Made by a program: the position numbers and the translations under genes. The notes beneath the pieces are model-generated. The model was given only the letters and a program-made list of their open reading frames with translations, was not told the origin of the DNA and did no database searches. From Plotosus lineatus (taxonomy: Eukaryota > Chordata > Actinopteri > Siluriformes > Plotosidae), in NCBI GenBank assembly GCA_024760905.1, contig CM045735.1, positions 6,083,161 to 6,147,160 on the forward strand: a stretch of 64,000 bases of DNA, written 5' to 3'. The first letter of the stretch is position 1. Every line of letters begins with the position of its first letter. Shown in pieces: positions 21,603-33,589 of the stretch.

Positions 21603-22014
21603 AACACGCTACATATACACGCTAGAATTTGTAGGCGTGTTAATCACAGATGAAAAATCGCCGTGCGGAATGAGCGACGGTTTTAAATTCGAAAAGGCGA
21701 GTGGACCCCTGAGCCTCGGTTAGGTTTACATTTCATGTTGTTACTGTAGAATATTAAAATAATATAATGTTTTAGCCGCTTTCTAAAACAAATCGCTTTT
21801 GGGTCATGCTTTTCATAGAACGGCGGGTGCGTCCTCATGAGTGCACTTTTTGTCGAGTTGCACTCTGTTTGGGACGCAGCTTGTGTTTGCTTGTTGTACT
21901 CGAGACGAAAGGAACACTGTTCGATTTCTGATCAGTGCTTGTTCATATTGATATCAATTAAATTAGCTGTAGAATTGGTTCATTGAAATAAATTACACAG
22001 TTACACTTACAGGC
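21603..22014. other. Unassigned intron 2 DNA
   Basis: No repeat or gene was recognised. Confidence 0.35.
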
Positions 22015-22015
22015 T

Positions 22016-22085
<70 letters not shown>

Positions 22086-22265
22086 CGGGGCAATTTGGAC
22101 AGCTTAATGAGCCTAATTTGCATGTCTTTGGACTGAGAGGACACCCACCGAAGCACGGGGAGACTATTCAGACTCCATACAGACACGTCTGCACCAAACG
22201 CAAGGCTCGACCCCGGGACCTTTGTGCTGTGATGTGGACATGCCAAGCACTACGCCACAGGCTTC
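22015..22265 (-). repeat. Family A SINE with (CA)n
   Basis: (CA)n at 22018-22083 replaces the tail. The core cggggcaatttggacagctt and the head to actacgccacaggc follow. A (GA)n run lies at 22286-22314. Confidence 0.68.
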
Positions 22266-22280
22266 AACACAGCTCTCCGT

Positions 22281-22315
<35 letters not shown>

Positions 22316-22429
22316 TGTTTGCTCATCAATTCTTAAAAAGACTTCATGTGAAACTAAGATAAAAAGTTATGGTAGAACTGGTCTCTGGTTGAACTACACA
22401 TAGAAATTTCAGAGTCCAGGCTGGAATAA

Positions 22430-22482
22430 ATGGACCACCCCCAGTGCACTAACTGGGTTATCATCGGCCGGCCGTGTCTCTC
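22430..22482 (+). repeat. Family B SINE fragment
   Basis: gtgcactaactgggttatca to ccggccgtgtctctcac, cut where the reverse family C SINE begins. Confidence 0.55.
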
Positions 22483-23150
22483 ACGACGAGTCATAGTGAC
22501 TCATCAGGCCGGTGCTTATCCCCGGTTTCCGTAGCGTGACGCGACCAGGAGTTCAACTCCTCCTGAATGGGACACTAGTCCATTGCAGGTTACCTTCCCA
22601 GTATATTTACTGGTACCCATTTATACTGCTGGGTGAACAGAGGCACACTTGTGGTTAATAGCCCCATTTCACTGGAGTGCGGCAGACTTACGGAAGCAAA
22701 AATGTTGTCATCCGCAAACGTTCCGCAATTATTCCCTCATCTTCCATGTCATGCCGTGCGATTCCGTAGTTATTCCTCAAGTCTTCCTCCACTTCCGTAT
22801 GCTTTCGGCAGGCCAAAATATTCCTTGAACGTGCTTTCGAACATGTTCCGTGAGTGGTCCGTGGGGTCACTTTGGCGTACCTGTTCCGCGCATTTTGTGA
22901 ACGTTCCGAGAGTGTAAGAGTTTCCACTTTTCCGTAGGATTTTCACCTGCTTTTCATTTAAAAATGCCGAAGCTCTTCCGTAGACTGCGTTCCGCGCCTT
23001 TCCGCTACACGATCCTTGCATGCCGTAGTCCAGTGAAATGGGGGTATAAGACCTTGCCCAGGGGTCTTAGCACAGTGTGGGTCTAACTGGGATTTGAACA
23101 CATAACCTCCCGGTCATGAGCCCAGCACCCAAACCACTATACCACTGGAT
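22483..23150 (-). repeat. Family C SINE split by a Harbinger-like MITE
   Basis: The two halves (22483-22658 and 23047-23150) join to an intact reverse family C SINE once the 388-bp insert and one TAA are removed. Confidence 0.85.
22659..23046. mobile_element. Harbinger-like MITE, 388 bp, nested in a SINE
   Basis: Flanked by TAA (22656-22658 and 23047-23049), the 3-bp duplication typical of PIF/Harbinger. The inverted ends TAGCCCCATTTCACTGGAGT and TACCCCCATTTCACTGGACT extend to 26 bp with three mismatches. The interior is rich in ttccg motifs and has no transposase. Confidence 0.88.
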
Positions 23151-23219
23151 CCACAATATGCCTGGGGTAGCGAAGGCCTATCACGTCCGGTTTGATACCT
23201 CAGAAGCAACACTATTGCA

Positions 23220-23555
23220 CAAACAGTGGTGGCCTAGTGGTATATGGTGTTGGATCGCTGATCCTGAGGTTGGGGGTTCGAGTCCCACTCTCTACTAGGT
23301 TGTTACTGTCCCCCAGTGCAGCTAACTGGGTCATGAAAGGCCAGCCATGTCGCTCACTGTCTATGGTGAGATGTTCATGTAAAAGAACCATTGCTGACTT
23401 TCGACAAGAGGAGCTGCAAAGCTGTCAGCTTGTTTCCGCCCTGCGATGGCCTGGCGGGCTGGGTGTCCTCTGCCCTCGCCTGGAGTCGGCTGGGATGGGC
23501 GCCAGCCTCCCCGCGATCCTGATTAGGATTAAGCAGTTGCAGAAAATGAACTGAG
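23220..23555 (+). repeat. Family B SINE, near consensus
   Basis: Well-preserved copy: gtggcctagtggtatatggt, B box gggttcgagtcccac, body and tail ctgattaggattaagcagtt. Confidence 0.8.
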
Positions 23556-24329
23556 ATGAACTGATGAAAGAAATCAGCACATCCAGTGCATTGCAGCTTG
23601 CTGGATATGAGGCTGCCTCGATTTAAAGCATTCGGGTGGTGTTAATGTAATGGCTGTACGGTGTGTGAGCTTTAATATGAACTAGCGCTTTGCCCGGGGC
23701 TCTTTCATACAATTATGTTGTAGATGATATTTCTTATTATAGCACACCGCAGTCTTTCGTTGATAGATATAAAAACCTTATTTAAATATTGCACAGCACA
23801 TCATTCCGATGAAAAACTGTGAACTATCCACGTCGAACTGTACGAAAAATTATTCTTTCACTTCAAAACTTTTGAAGCATCTTAATTGATTTCTGTCTCG
23901 CAAAAAAAAAAAAAAAAAAAACCAAACAAACAAAAAAACAAAAATGAAACAAAAAACAATATTTATCGTGAGTCTTATTGTCTGGAAAATAGATGGCTTT
24001 GATGCATGTGCAGTAGACGTCGGAGTATTGTTATTTGTATTTTCGTACACAGTACTCCAGAAAATATACAGTGGTACTGGCAGGAAATGATTAAATTGCG
24101 CCGGACATCCAGAATAAATGTATTCTCCCTCAAGCTTTTCCTCAGGACAGATGATTAGAAATGCCACAATCATTTATTTTCGGATAAAGTAGCTCGTGTG
24201 TTGTGCAGTTATGTGCGATGACGTAGTCCCTGAGACGATGTGGAAAAACGTAAGTAGCTCTGTAGCCTATGAGGATAATTGGAAGCCTCTTCTAATGCAC
24301 AGTTAAGGACCATTGCTTATATAGTACCT

Positions 24330-24364
<35 letters not shown>

Positions 24365-24406
24365 CCTATCCTTGTGAGGACCTTCGTAATTATCAGTACA
24401 GCTAAT
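23556..24406. other. Unassigned intron 2 DNA with (CA)n
   Basis: A-run near 23900-23920 and (CA)n at 24330-24361; no other feature. Confidence 0.4.
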
Positions 24407-25329
24407 CATTTGGTACCTCACCTTACGAAATTAATCCGTTTCAGCGCCTTTTTCGTAACCTGCATTTTTCGTTAGTTGAACTGCATTGTACATGTAAAAC
24501 GAGTGATTCGTTCCAAGGCTCCCAATACTACTCCATAAACCCTTTAAAAATGATAAAAGTAAACCAATTTTGTATGAAATGTATTAAAAGTAAAAGAAAA
24601 TCATTTACCTTTTTTTTTTTAAATCTCTCGAACCACCCATGCGACGCTTTAAAGTCCGGGGGTTGCTGGTCCGAAGAATGCTCACCCCCATCCTTCTTCA
24701 CGAGGTCCTTAAATATGGCAGTTGCTTTTTCCGAAATAATCGCCTCCGTCACTGTATCTCCGCTTTTAATGCCTCCTTCTGCTTCAATATCGTCGGGATT
24801 GTAGAGGGGTTTTCGCCAGACTCCTTTGTGATTTCACTCAACCGAATCCCACTTTCATATTTTTTAATCATCTCCTGTTTTACTTTTATTGATAACGGAG
24901 CCCGCTTCTTCTTTTCAGTCTCACCGGGAATCACTTTCTTCGGGCTCATGATTAATAACGAAAAATAACACTGCAATGAAAACACTCAAAAAAACTCACA
25001 AAACTCACGAACTAACAGTACAACTCTCCTTCACGCGTGTGGCAAACAATGGGTCGAAGGCACATGAAAGCGTTATGGGAACAGTACTGTATTATGGAGA
25101 TTCAGCTCCCTCCTAGCCAATGGGATGTCAGCGGGGCAGGGTTTTGGTAGACAACCAATGGGAAAGCAACTCGCGAATTGTTTGAATGTTTGAATTGCGC
25201 GTTTGAATTTTTAACGTTTTTATTCGTAACGTGAACTTGTTTCGTATCCAAAGACAAAAATTTTAGGAAAATGCGTTTCGTAACCTGAATTTTTCGTTTG
25301 GTGAGATTTCGTAAAGTGCGATACCACTG
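24407..25329. mobile_element. Tigger/pogo-like element, copy 1
   Basis: The right end, reverse-complemented, starts CAGTGGTATCGCACTTTACG and is followed by TA (25330-25331). The left end ttggtacctcaccttacgaa is degraded. The minus strand holds transposase N-terminal fragments (24528-24985). The middle and C-terminal transposase are deleted. Confidence 0.75.
24749..24954 (-). pseudogene. Tigger transposase N-terminus (CENP-B-type HTH)
   Basis: MSPKKVIPGETEKKKRAPLS, then IKVKQEMIKKYESGIRLSEI, the N-terminal helix-turn-helix of CENP-B/Tigger-type transposases. A continuation of the second, Tc5-type DNA-binding domain (TEAIISEKATAIFKDLVKKD, FKASHGWFERFK) lies at about 24600-24750 in another frame, then the gene stops. 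No DDE catalytic domain remains. Confidence 0.75.
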
Positions 25330-25394
25330 TACTGTATTAATAGACATACATAAAGCTATACTACACCTAAATCAAACCCTCTCCTCTGCGTACC

Positions 25395-25540
25395 TTAAGT
25401 GCATACATGGGTTTCCTCCTGGCACTCCGGTTTCCTCCTGTACACTTATGATATTCACATTAAGTCAGCTGTCTGATTTAAATTACCCCTAGGTATGACT
25501 GTGGGTGTGAATGGCTGTCTGTCTCTCCATCTTAGCGCTG
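25395..25540 (+). repeat. Family A SINE core fragment
   Basis: catgggtttcctcctggcac ... ttaaattacccctaggtatg; no head or tail. Confidence 0.55.
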
Positions 25541-25665
25541 TGATATATTAACAACCTGTCAAGGTCAGCATCTCATTTCCTGTCAGCTGAACTTGGCTCA
25601 AGATCATCCAGAACCTGCAAAGCATTTGTTTTATTGAGCAATTTGCTTCATGTGGACCAGCCCCC

Positions 25666-25667
<2 letters not shown>

Positions 25668-25696
<29 letters not shown>

Positions 25697-25709
25697 CACC
25701 ACCATCACC

Positions 25710-25740
<31 letters not shown>
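25668..25740. repeat. (CA)n microsatellite
   Basis: Two (CA)n runs separated by a caccaccaccatcaccaac stretch. Confidence 0.93.
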
Positions 25741-25741
<1 letters not shown>

Positions 25742-25799
25742 TTAAATTGTTTGCAATTAAACACTGGCTTTCAATGTTTTTTTTTCATTGTATGACCCA

Positions 25800-26130
25800 T
25801 TTAATCACTCATTTGCCTGAACTGCTTAATCATATTAGGACAGTCGCGGGGAGGCTGTTGTCTATATCAACCAACTCTGGACAAAGGTTGGAGTGCACCC
25901 TCAGCGCTCGCCATTCTATCATAGGTCCAACACACACAACCATTCACACTCAAAGTCCCACCTAGGGGCAATTTGGTATGTCCCGTCGTATGTCCTAATG
26001 TACGTGTCTTTGGACAGTGTAAGGAAACTGGTGTACCTGGTGGAAACCCACCCAAGAATTAGGAGGACATGCAAACACAACCCAGAATCCAGGATCTTCT
26101 CGCTATGAGGTGAATGTGTGACCCACGAAT
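25800..26130 (-). repeat. Family A SINE
   Basis: Reverse copy from ctgcttaatcatattaggac to a degraded head (aggatcttctcgctatgagg). Confidence 0.65.
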
Positions 26131-27242
26131 GAAAAGTGAATGAGAGTGTAATCGGTTGTTTATGTCTGTGTTAGTCCAGGTGGCCTGTTTATAGTGTAGC
26201 CCCGCCTCTCACTCAGAATTAGCTGGGATTGGCTCATTGCAGGCTAAGTGGTGTAGATAATGGACGGATATATGACTATAGAAATAAAGCCTATGTCAGG
26301 TTATATAGTAGCTCCCTGGAGTTTCCAGTAAAGTATTGCTGACTGTTAATATTTATGTTTGCACATAGTATGGCGCAAAAAACAAAAAACACCCGGAAAG
26401 CCTACTGTAAATATATACTGTGTATATCCGTGGTGAGCCGAACAGCCCCTCAGACTTCACACAACATCACAACCTGAGGAGGATGAACTCCAACAGAAGA
26501 CGTCTGCATCAGATTCGATTGCTGTGAGCCAAGAACAAATCCGAGACTTTATGTGACTGCCCGTCTGTCAGTCGCGATTTTCCCTTTGCCAATTTTTAAT
26601 AAGCTCTTCCTTATGCTGCTTCTCCGCAGCGTTATATCTAAGCAAACTTATTTGGCACTCTGCACTTTTCTGCAAGTCTGCAAACCTCTGCAGAATACAC
26701 CCACCACAGCTCAGATCTGGTTCTGTCAGTGGCGGTGGGGCTCGAGCACCAAGGTGCATGCTGGGAGGCCCAAAGCCCTGCTAAGTGAGAATTGAGTAGG
26801 AGGCGGCGCGGCGACTGTGTGCCTCGATCATCCAGCTGGGGCACAAGCTGGTGCCGCCACTCCTGCTACTTTTCTGTAGGGGAACTTGTGCTAAAGCAGA
26901 TGTGCCTCCTACACAGAAGACACGTTGGGTGGTGCGTCAATTTCCCAGACTTCATCCCGGTTGATTAGGAAGCCGGTCTTCATGAGGAGCTCGTCCTTGT
27001 TGCTCAGTTATTCATTCCAAGTTTGATATGGGAGAGAAAATTCACAGTGCATTCCTCATCGCACTCGTCATCTGGAGCTTACAGGAGAGAGGTGTCTTCT
27101 TTCGCCGAATTCACTTCCATTACTAATGCTTGAGAATTTTTTTATCATTCAGAGTTCATGATAATGGTTCAAAACATCTGGAAAGAACTAGGAGACAATA
27201 AAGAGCATGTGCTTGGAGGGAGGTTATATTTGTTTTCCTGTT
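26131..27242. other. Unassigned intron 2 DNA
   Basis: A faint SINE-tail-like patch lies near 26170-26270. GC-richer sequence at 26690-26900 has short frames but no recognised domain. Confidence 0.35.
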
Positions 27243-27418
27243 AGAATGCTCAGTGTCGCCTCACAGCGAGAAGGTTCTGGGGACAAAACTGGTATGTGTC
27301 TGGACCGAGGCCGTTCTGATTCAATTCGTATGTTCTCCTCATGCACGCGTGGGTTTCCTCCAAGTGGACTGGTTTCCTCCTACACTTCAAAGAAATGAAA
27401 GATCAGCTATAATACTAT
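27243..27418 (+). repeat. Family A SINE, 3' truncated
   Basis: cgcctcacagcgagaaggtt ... ggtttcctccaagtggactg, ending abruptly where a reverse family B SINE starts. Confidence 0.58.
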
Positions 27419-27672
27419 ATTCTTTCATTTTCTGACCCGCTTAATCCTAATTAAGGTTGCAGGGAGGCCGGCGCCCATCTCAGCCCACTCTGGGCGAGGG
27501 CAGAGTACACCCTGGACAGCTCACCAGGCCATCACAGGGCAGAAACACACTGATGGCTATGCAGCTACTCTTTACGAAAAGTCAGCAATGGTTCTTTTAC
27601 ATGAACCTCACGCCACGGACGGTGAGAGACACGGCCAGCCTTTGATAACCCGATTAGCTCCACTGGGGGGCT
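27419..27672 (-). repeat. Family B SINE, head truncated
   Basis: tctgacccgcttaatcctaa through tttgataacccgattagctc; the tRNA-like head is missing. Confidence 0.7.
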
Positions 27673-28384
27673 ACATACTCTAACCTTACCCAATGTTGTG
27701 ATGTTTGGTTTTACCTGCAACCCTGACCCTGGTCAGACGGTCACAGTCAACAACGACACCCCCCCCCCCCCCCAGCACTGCATTGTAGTCATTGTCGCAA
27801 GTGGACACGTGTAACACACGTCATTCGTCCTGCATTGTGAGTTCATTGTCTTGCATTGCAAAGTTTTGAATCCAAATCAAAAGCCCGTGATGTGCTGCCG
27901 AGCCAAAAGTTGTGTAGAAAACCATTGCTGGTGTCGTGTTCCAGTAGGATACATTTTTTTTGCGTCACAATGTTGCACAGAAACCGTTGTCGGAAATTGA
28001 CACCCTCTTGATGGATAAACAGTATAGGTTGATATCTTGATGGATGGACTGATAGATGAATAGATGTTGATAGGTGGTTTTGGATGGATTACCGCACCAT
28101 ATTTACCGACCATCCATGCTGGTTGCTGGTTGTACTGGTAGATCCACTGACTTTCAGAAACTACTGATCTCTTGGGACTTTGATATGAAATGTCCTCTAG
28201 AGTTCATATAGAACAGAGCATGAAGGGAACCTCATCGACGTTCTGCAGGCCTAAAATGATGTTCCTTGTAAAGGTCGGTGAATGTACAGACTGGTTTGAG
28301 CTGACAGAAACTCAAATTGTTCTTTCCAATCGTGGGGAGAGGAAAGACACCCAGAATAAAACAGCATTGTCAGTTGGTTTGGCC
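27673..28384. other. Unassigned intron 2 DNA
   Basis: Poly(C) at 27759-27774 and a gatgg-rich patch near 28010-28090. No gene. Confidence 0.35.
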
Positions 28385-29240
28385 TATATCAACCCCAGTG
28401 CTAGCATGGGGCTCCTGTGGGTGCTCTGGTTTTTTTTCCTGTACACTCACAATCAAAGTTACGATCTAGATCGGTTCCGACCAACCAGTCGTAAGTCGGA
28501 TATTTAACACAACGAAACGGAAACCACCCCGCACTCGCTATGAATTCATGCGAAGCGTATTCTTCGCCTGCACGTTCTTTCAACATGCGACATAAACCTG
28601 TAGCGTTACTTTGCACTGCTCGCAACATCACTTTCACATTCCTTTGCATATTATCTTCCAACCACGTGCACAGCAACTTTTCCATCTCTGCAATCGGTCC
28701 TTCACGCGGTTTTGTAATGATAATCGACTTAATCGGGGCGGCTGCTTTCATACATACTTCCTTGTCCTTCAAGATTGTCAACACCGTGGAGTGGGAGAGA
28801 CGGAGACCTCACTTTTACTTTCATCTTCGTCTCCGACGACAGTCCCTTCCTTGCTTTCTTGGTAGAATCTCCATCTGATGAATCGGACTTGCTCTTGGGG
28901 GCCATGGTAACGGTGTACAGTAAATGAATGTAAAATTGTACTGTAAAAGAGACGTTACTGCGACAGTATCTACTCACTGAGTGTAGCGGTGGAATGCTGT
29001 GAGTGTGAGATGCTGTGATGCTGCGCTGCCACAAATATCTTACGCGCTGCGCTGCCGGACATGCACAGTAAACTCATAATAGGCATCTGCTAGACGTGGT
29101 TATAAGTACGGGTGGTCGTAACTCGCGTACGTCGTAACTCGGATGGTGACTGTAATCCAAAGACATGCACGTTAAGCTAATTGGTGGTTCCAAATTGTCT
29201 CTGTCTGTGTGTGTGTCTGTGTTGGCCCTGCAGTGGACTG
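28385..29240 (+). repeat. Family A SINE split by a Tigger-type element
   Basis: The left part 28385-28443 (ggggctcctgtgggtgctct) and right part 29155-29240 (atccaaagacatgcacgtta) rejoin as the SINE core cctgTAatccaaagac. Confidence 0.75.
28444..29152. mobile_element. Tigger-like element, 709 bp, nested in a SINE
   Basis: TA duplication (28442-28443, 29153-29154). Inverted ends CACTCACAATCAAAGTTACG and CAGTCACCATCCGAGTTACG. On the minus strand, MAPKSKSDSSDGDSTKKARK (start 28905) is a Tigger-type N-terminus, and KPREGPIAEMEKLLCTWLED ... GEEYASHEFIASAGWF belongs to the second, CENP-B-like DNA-binding domain; these are in different frames. The catalytic domain is deleted. Confidence 0.82.
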
Positions 29241-29656
29241 GTGAGCTTTTTCTTGTAAATAATGAAGAAGATGATGTTAATGATGGCGATGAAGCTCGAC
29301 AGCTGAAGATGTCTCGTGCAACATAGGAAAAAATTCCAGCGTGTAATTTCTTTTAGTTTTGAGTCTCTAGCGGGCAGTGATTGCATCAGAATGATCAAGG
29401 TGTGTTGTAGCTCCTGTTGAAACCCAGTGGCCAACATTTTTGTGTGATAGAAAAGGCAAACAGTTTAATCTTCTGGCTTTTTAATGTCGACTACAATCAG
29501 TTGCGAGATCTGTGAAAACGTCTCGGCTCATGTGCCATGTCTCAGATCACATCGGGGATGCTTTAAAAACCCCTGAGTAAAGCGGATCCATTTGGGCCAT
29601 CTGTGGAAACTAATCAGAAGGCCCTTAGTGAGGTGTGTGTGTGTGTGTGTGCGTGT

Positions 29657-29698
<42 letters not shown>

Positions 29699-30388
29699 GG
29701 CTTTTCAGTGGCAGATGATGAAAAAAGAACGCCACTCTGGTAGGGGTGTTCCAGAAAAACTTTGATGATGTCATTTACATTCCTCCGGTGATAAGAGAAA
29801 CAAACTCCTTCAGCATTATAAAGCACAGGATTTCGTGCACTGTTTTAGCCACAGAACAGTCTCAGCTCGTTCCAAAACGTAACATGCAAATGTGAACGAG
29901 GGCATTCGGGGGGGGGGGGGGCTTTGCGAAAGGAAAATCGAAGTAGCTCTCGCTCGGCCTCTGGCTCGCCTTCAGAGTGCGTGTTGTGAAACCTCAGCTT
30001 GAGAGTCATGTGACGTGGCAGTTGGAAGTGGTGAGTGGGAGAGGGGCCTGCGCTGCATCAGCATTGCCTCTGATACCTTTAATACTCTCCAAGGAGGGAT
30101 GAGCAGGGTTCCGTAAATGCAGTGTGTGTGTGTGTCAGCGAAATGGGAGGATTCCTCCTTCGTCTGTGAGATGTGGGTGCGGTGATTAGAGAAGAACTTC
30201 TCAAATATTTCTTTCGATGAAGAAATACAAAGGACAGGGTGTACTTTACATCTTTTTCCCAAGGTAACTACTTTCCAAGTGTCATCATCATCATCATCAT
30301 CATGTAACCATAATCAAAACAAATCCCAGTGTATTAAAACTATTAAAAATCACCAATGTAGAGCTCAGTTTATTATGTTTTTGGTTTA
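29241..30388. other. Intron 2 DNA with (TG)n and poly(G)
   Basis: (TG)n at 29633-29694, poly(G) at 29909-29921, (CAT)n at 30283-30303. No gene. Confidence 0.4.
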
Positions 30389-30974
30389 CAGTGGTACCTC
30401 ACCTTACGATAGTCCCAGCAAACGAAAAATCCAGGTTACGAAAAACATTTTCCAAAATTTTTTGTCTCTGTATACAAAACAAGTTCTCCTTACGAAACGC
30501 GCCATTCAAACATTCAAACAATGCACGAGCTGCTGTCCCATTGACTATCTTCCAACATCCCGCCCAGCTGGCCTCCCATTGGCTAGGAGGGATGATGCAG
30601 CTCCCTCCCATTGGCTATCTCCCAACATCCCGCCCCGCTGGCCTCCCATTGGCTAGGAGGGATGACGCAGCTCCATCCCATTGGCTATTATGGAGCTGCA
30701 TCTCCCATAATTGTTTTTCATGTAAAGGACAGAAAAGATTCCCGACCCCTGACATAGATGAATATTATTAATTATTAATAATAACATAAAATTAAAGGTA
30801 AATTGAGCATATTTGTTATGTCACAAGTGTGTATCGATCTGGTAGCCTTTCGCATTCATTTGTGCCCAAGTAGTAGCTCTCAGTTTCAAAAAGGTTCGTG
30901 ACCCCTGGTTTAGGGGGTAATATTGGGGGCCTTGGAACGAATCACGCCTTTTACATGTAATTTTTTTTTACATG
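30389..30974. mobile_element. Tigger/pogo-like element, rearranged copy
   Basis: Begins after TA (30387-30388) with CAGTGGTACCTCACCTTACG, the end seen at 24407-25329. The far end ggccttggaacgaatcacgc matches the opposite sub-terminal region of that copy. A unit of about 69 bp with tcccattggctaggagggat is tandemly duplicated at about 30535-30680. Fragments resembling hAT ends (gattcccgacccctg, ggttcgtgacccctg) interrupt it. Confidence 0.65.
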
Positions 30975-31498
30975 TACCATTAAAAAATAATGCATAAAAT
31001 GTAAATAAAATATAAATACACACTCACATACAGATGTGTACACATGTGGAATGCGCGTGCATGCACTCAGATGCGCACCTCACAACAATGTAAGTAGTTT
31101 TGATGGGAGGTTTTGGGTTGTTTTGTGTTTGTTTAGGTTTTTTTCTTTTTTTGCATACTTGGCTTTATTTGTGAGGCGCTCCACCGAATGTAGGCGCAAG
31201 TGATGTACGGTGCTTGTGAGACAAAGCGCAGCTTATCCGGACTTACGATCTTTCAAGTGAGCACATGCACGTTGAATACTTGTTTAGTACTCAACCTTCA
31301 CACCCACAAACATACATACCCACAAGCACCATACGTCACTTGTGACAAGCGCCTACATTCGGTGGAGCACCTCAAATTTTTATGGCATTTTCCTTAACTT
31401 TTTCTCCCCGTTCTTCCTTAATTTCCTTATTCTTTAATTCAATGAATATTTAAAAAAAAATGCAATGCATTGAAGCGCGAAGTAGCGAGGAATCCCTG
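30975..31498. mobile_element. Pogo-like element, left end lost, with nested MITE
   Basis: The body aaaataatgcataaaatgta and the right end cgaagtagcgaggaatccct followed by TA match copies at 32907, 38769 and 63477. A 201-bp palindromic-ended insert splits it. Confidence 0.65.
31173..31373. mobile_element. MITE with about 50-bp terminal inverted repeats
   Basis: Left gaggcgctccaccgaatgta plus ggcgc...aagtgatgtacggtgcttgtg; right (reversed) gaggtgctccaccgaatgta plus ggcgc..., then the same block. The arms differ mainly by a 9-10 nt insertion. Superfamily unassigned; no clear target duplication. Confidence 0.75.
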
Positions 31499-32906
31499 TA
31501 CATATGTTAGCATGCTAGCTATTAGCGGTGATATTTATTATAATAGTTCAGAGCTTGATCCTGAGCTCATATTTGACACTCAGTTATGAATACCGGACAA
31601 AGAAAAATTGCTGTATTAAATTTTGGGATGTGGATTTAGTGAGTGTGAGCAGCTGTGATCTGAATTGTAATCTGAGGTATCAGGAGAGGATTACGGTTAG
31701 AGGCGTTAACCGTAAAAAAAAAAAAAAAAAAAAAATCTCATGCATTCTGAGTTCAGGGCTTATTGTTCTATCATTCTTTCACTGCATCTAAATTACCGTC
31801 TCATACGCTGCCTTCTATCTTTCTTCCTGTTTCCTAACAGCTATGTATCTCTGTCTTTCACTCTGCCATTGGCTCGAGGCCCGGTCTAGCAGAATGTGTG
31901 TTACATTACCATTTGCAAGTGACATATTGATGTTCTCGTCTGGATCTCTGGTCCAGGAAATTAGCTGTGTTTGGGAGTTAAGAGAGTCTTTCAACTCAAA
32001 GACACAGGCAATTTATTCTCGCAACAGGACGCAAAGCCACACATACTACGGCGTCGCTGCTAATATCTTCCGTAGGATGTCTCTCAGGAACTTGAGCCGC
32101 ATTTATCTTCTTTTTGGCTCACTTTTAGTTCACCGCCTATAATGCTGCCTTTTATTTTTGGAATCTCAACTAGAGGCCCCCCGATGGGACAATCGTACCA
32201 GCCGTTACTATTTTGACCTTGAACTTGCCATGTAGGGACCCTTTCATAAACTCGTTTCAGTTGCTACCCTGACAGTGACATGTCATGCGGTTCTTGAGAT
32301 ATAGGCGTGCGTAACCACAAAATAAATAAATAAATACAATGAAATAATAAAGGAGAACCTGACAGAAGTGAACGCAATGCACCAGCTCCGCTACAGCAGC
32401 TGGTAATCAAGCAAGCAGTGGAAATTCTAACCACATCCCTTTAAAGTGTGTTTCGACAGAAATTTCACAAATTTTTCAAGACCCATCTTTTTGGAAAAAA
32501 AGAAAAAAAGGGCATGTCAGTATGAACTTCCGAAACTCATGGCTACCTCAAGGTAAACCCTACAGAACGGTTTTTAATCAGACAGGAATTAATGCTAATG
32601 CAGACGGAAATCTGGAAGCGATGAAGGCACGGATTCTGAATTTCATCCTGAAGTGCATGTTGTTGTTTTTCACCCACTAAATCTCTCTGTGCTGTTTTCT
32701 TTTCTCCCAGACCTCTGATTTTAACCAGAGCACGCTGGGTCCTTGACCTGATGATGATCCACTTGCAGTGTGCATGCTATTGTGTTATTCCGCACCAGGC
32801 ATGTAATATTGATTTTTCTGTGCTTGTAAATTACCATAAAAAAAAAAAAAAAAACTCCGGTGTAAAGATTTAAGGAGTAAGTGAGGATATAAATAATACT
32901 ACTATA
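31499..32906. other. Unassigned intron 2 DNA
   Basis: Poly(A) at 31716-31735; an AAAT run near 32318. No gene is recognised. Confidence 0.4.
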
Positions 32907-33102
32907 CAGGGATCCCTCACTTTCGGCGTTAAATGGGAACCGAGACACCCCCTCCGCAACCGCCGATTTCCACAAAGTAGGATTGACTTCCCCTGACTGA
33001 CATATACGTAAATGTATATGTATATATAATATCAATAAATACATATTCAACACTATAAATGCTTATAATAACAACTAAAAATTGAAAAAAATATAAACAC
33101 AG

Positions 33103-33135
<33 letters not shown>

Positions 33136-33427
33136 TATACAGACACGCGCTCGCACACAGATGCTCACCTCACATAAAAAAGTAAGTAGTTTTGTTGGGG
33201 AGGCGGGTGTTGGGTTAATTTTTTGTTGTTGTTGTTTTTGTTTGTTTCAGGGTTGGTTTTTTTTTTGCATAATTGACCTTGTTTTGCATTATTTTCTGTA
33301 AATTTTCCCCCATTTTTCCTTAATTTCCTTATTTTTTTATTTTTCGACGAATATTTTTGAAAAATCCTCGATGCACTGAAGCCACAGAAACTGAAGCAGG
33401 AAGTAAGGAAGTAGCGAGCGATCACTG
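32907..33427. mobile_element. Pogo-like MITE, 521 bp
   Basis: Flanked by TA (32905-32906, 33428-33429). The left end is CAGGGATCCCTCACTTTCGG; the right end, reversed, CAGTGATCGCTCGCTACTTC. Internal (CA)n at 33100-33130. No transposase. Confidence 0.82.
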
Positions 33428-33589
33428 TATACTACTCAGGAATGATGTCAGCTGAATTGTCCCCTGTCCCAGTGTTAAATCACATTATTTCGAGTGGATA
33501 ATGCTTGGAGTAAAATGTAGGACACTCACGGTTTGTCACTCAGAGCAGGCACTGTCATCATGATCACATTTTAAAAAGGAAAAATAAGA
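33428..33589. other. Short unassigned intron 2 segment
   Basis: No feature was recognised. Confidence 0.3.
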
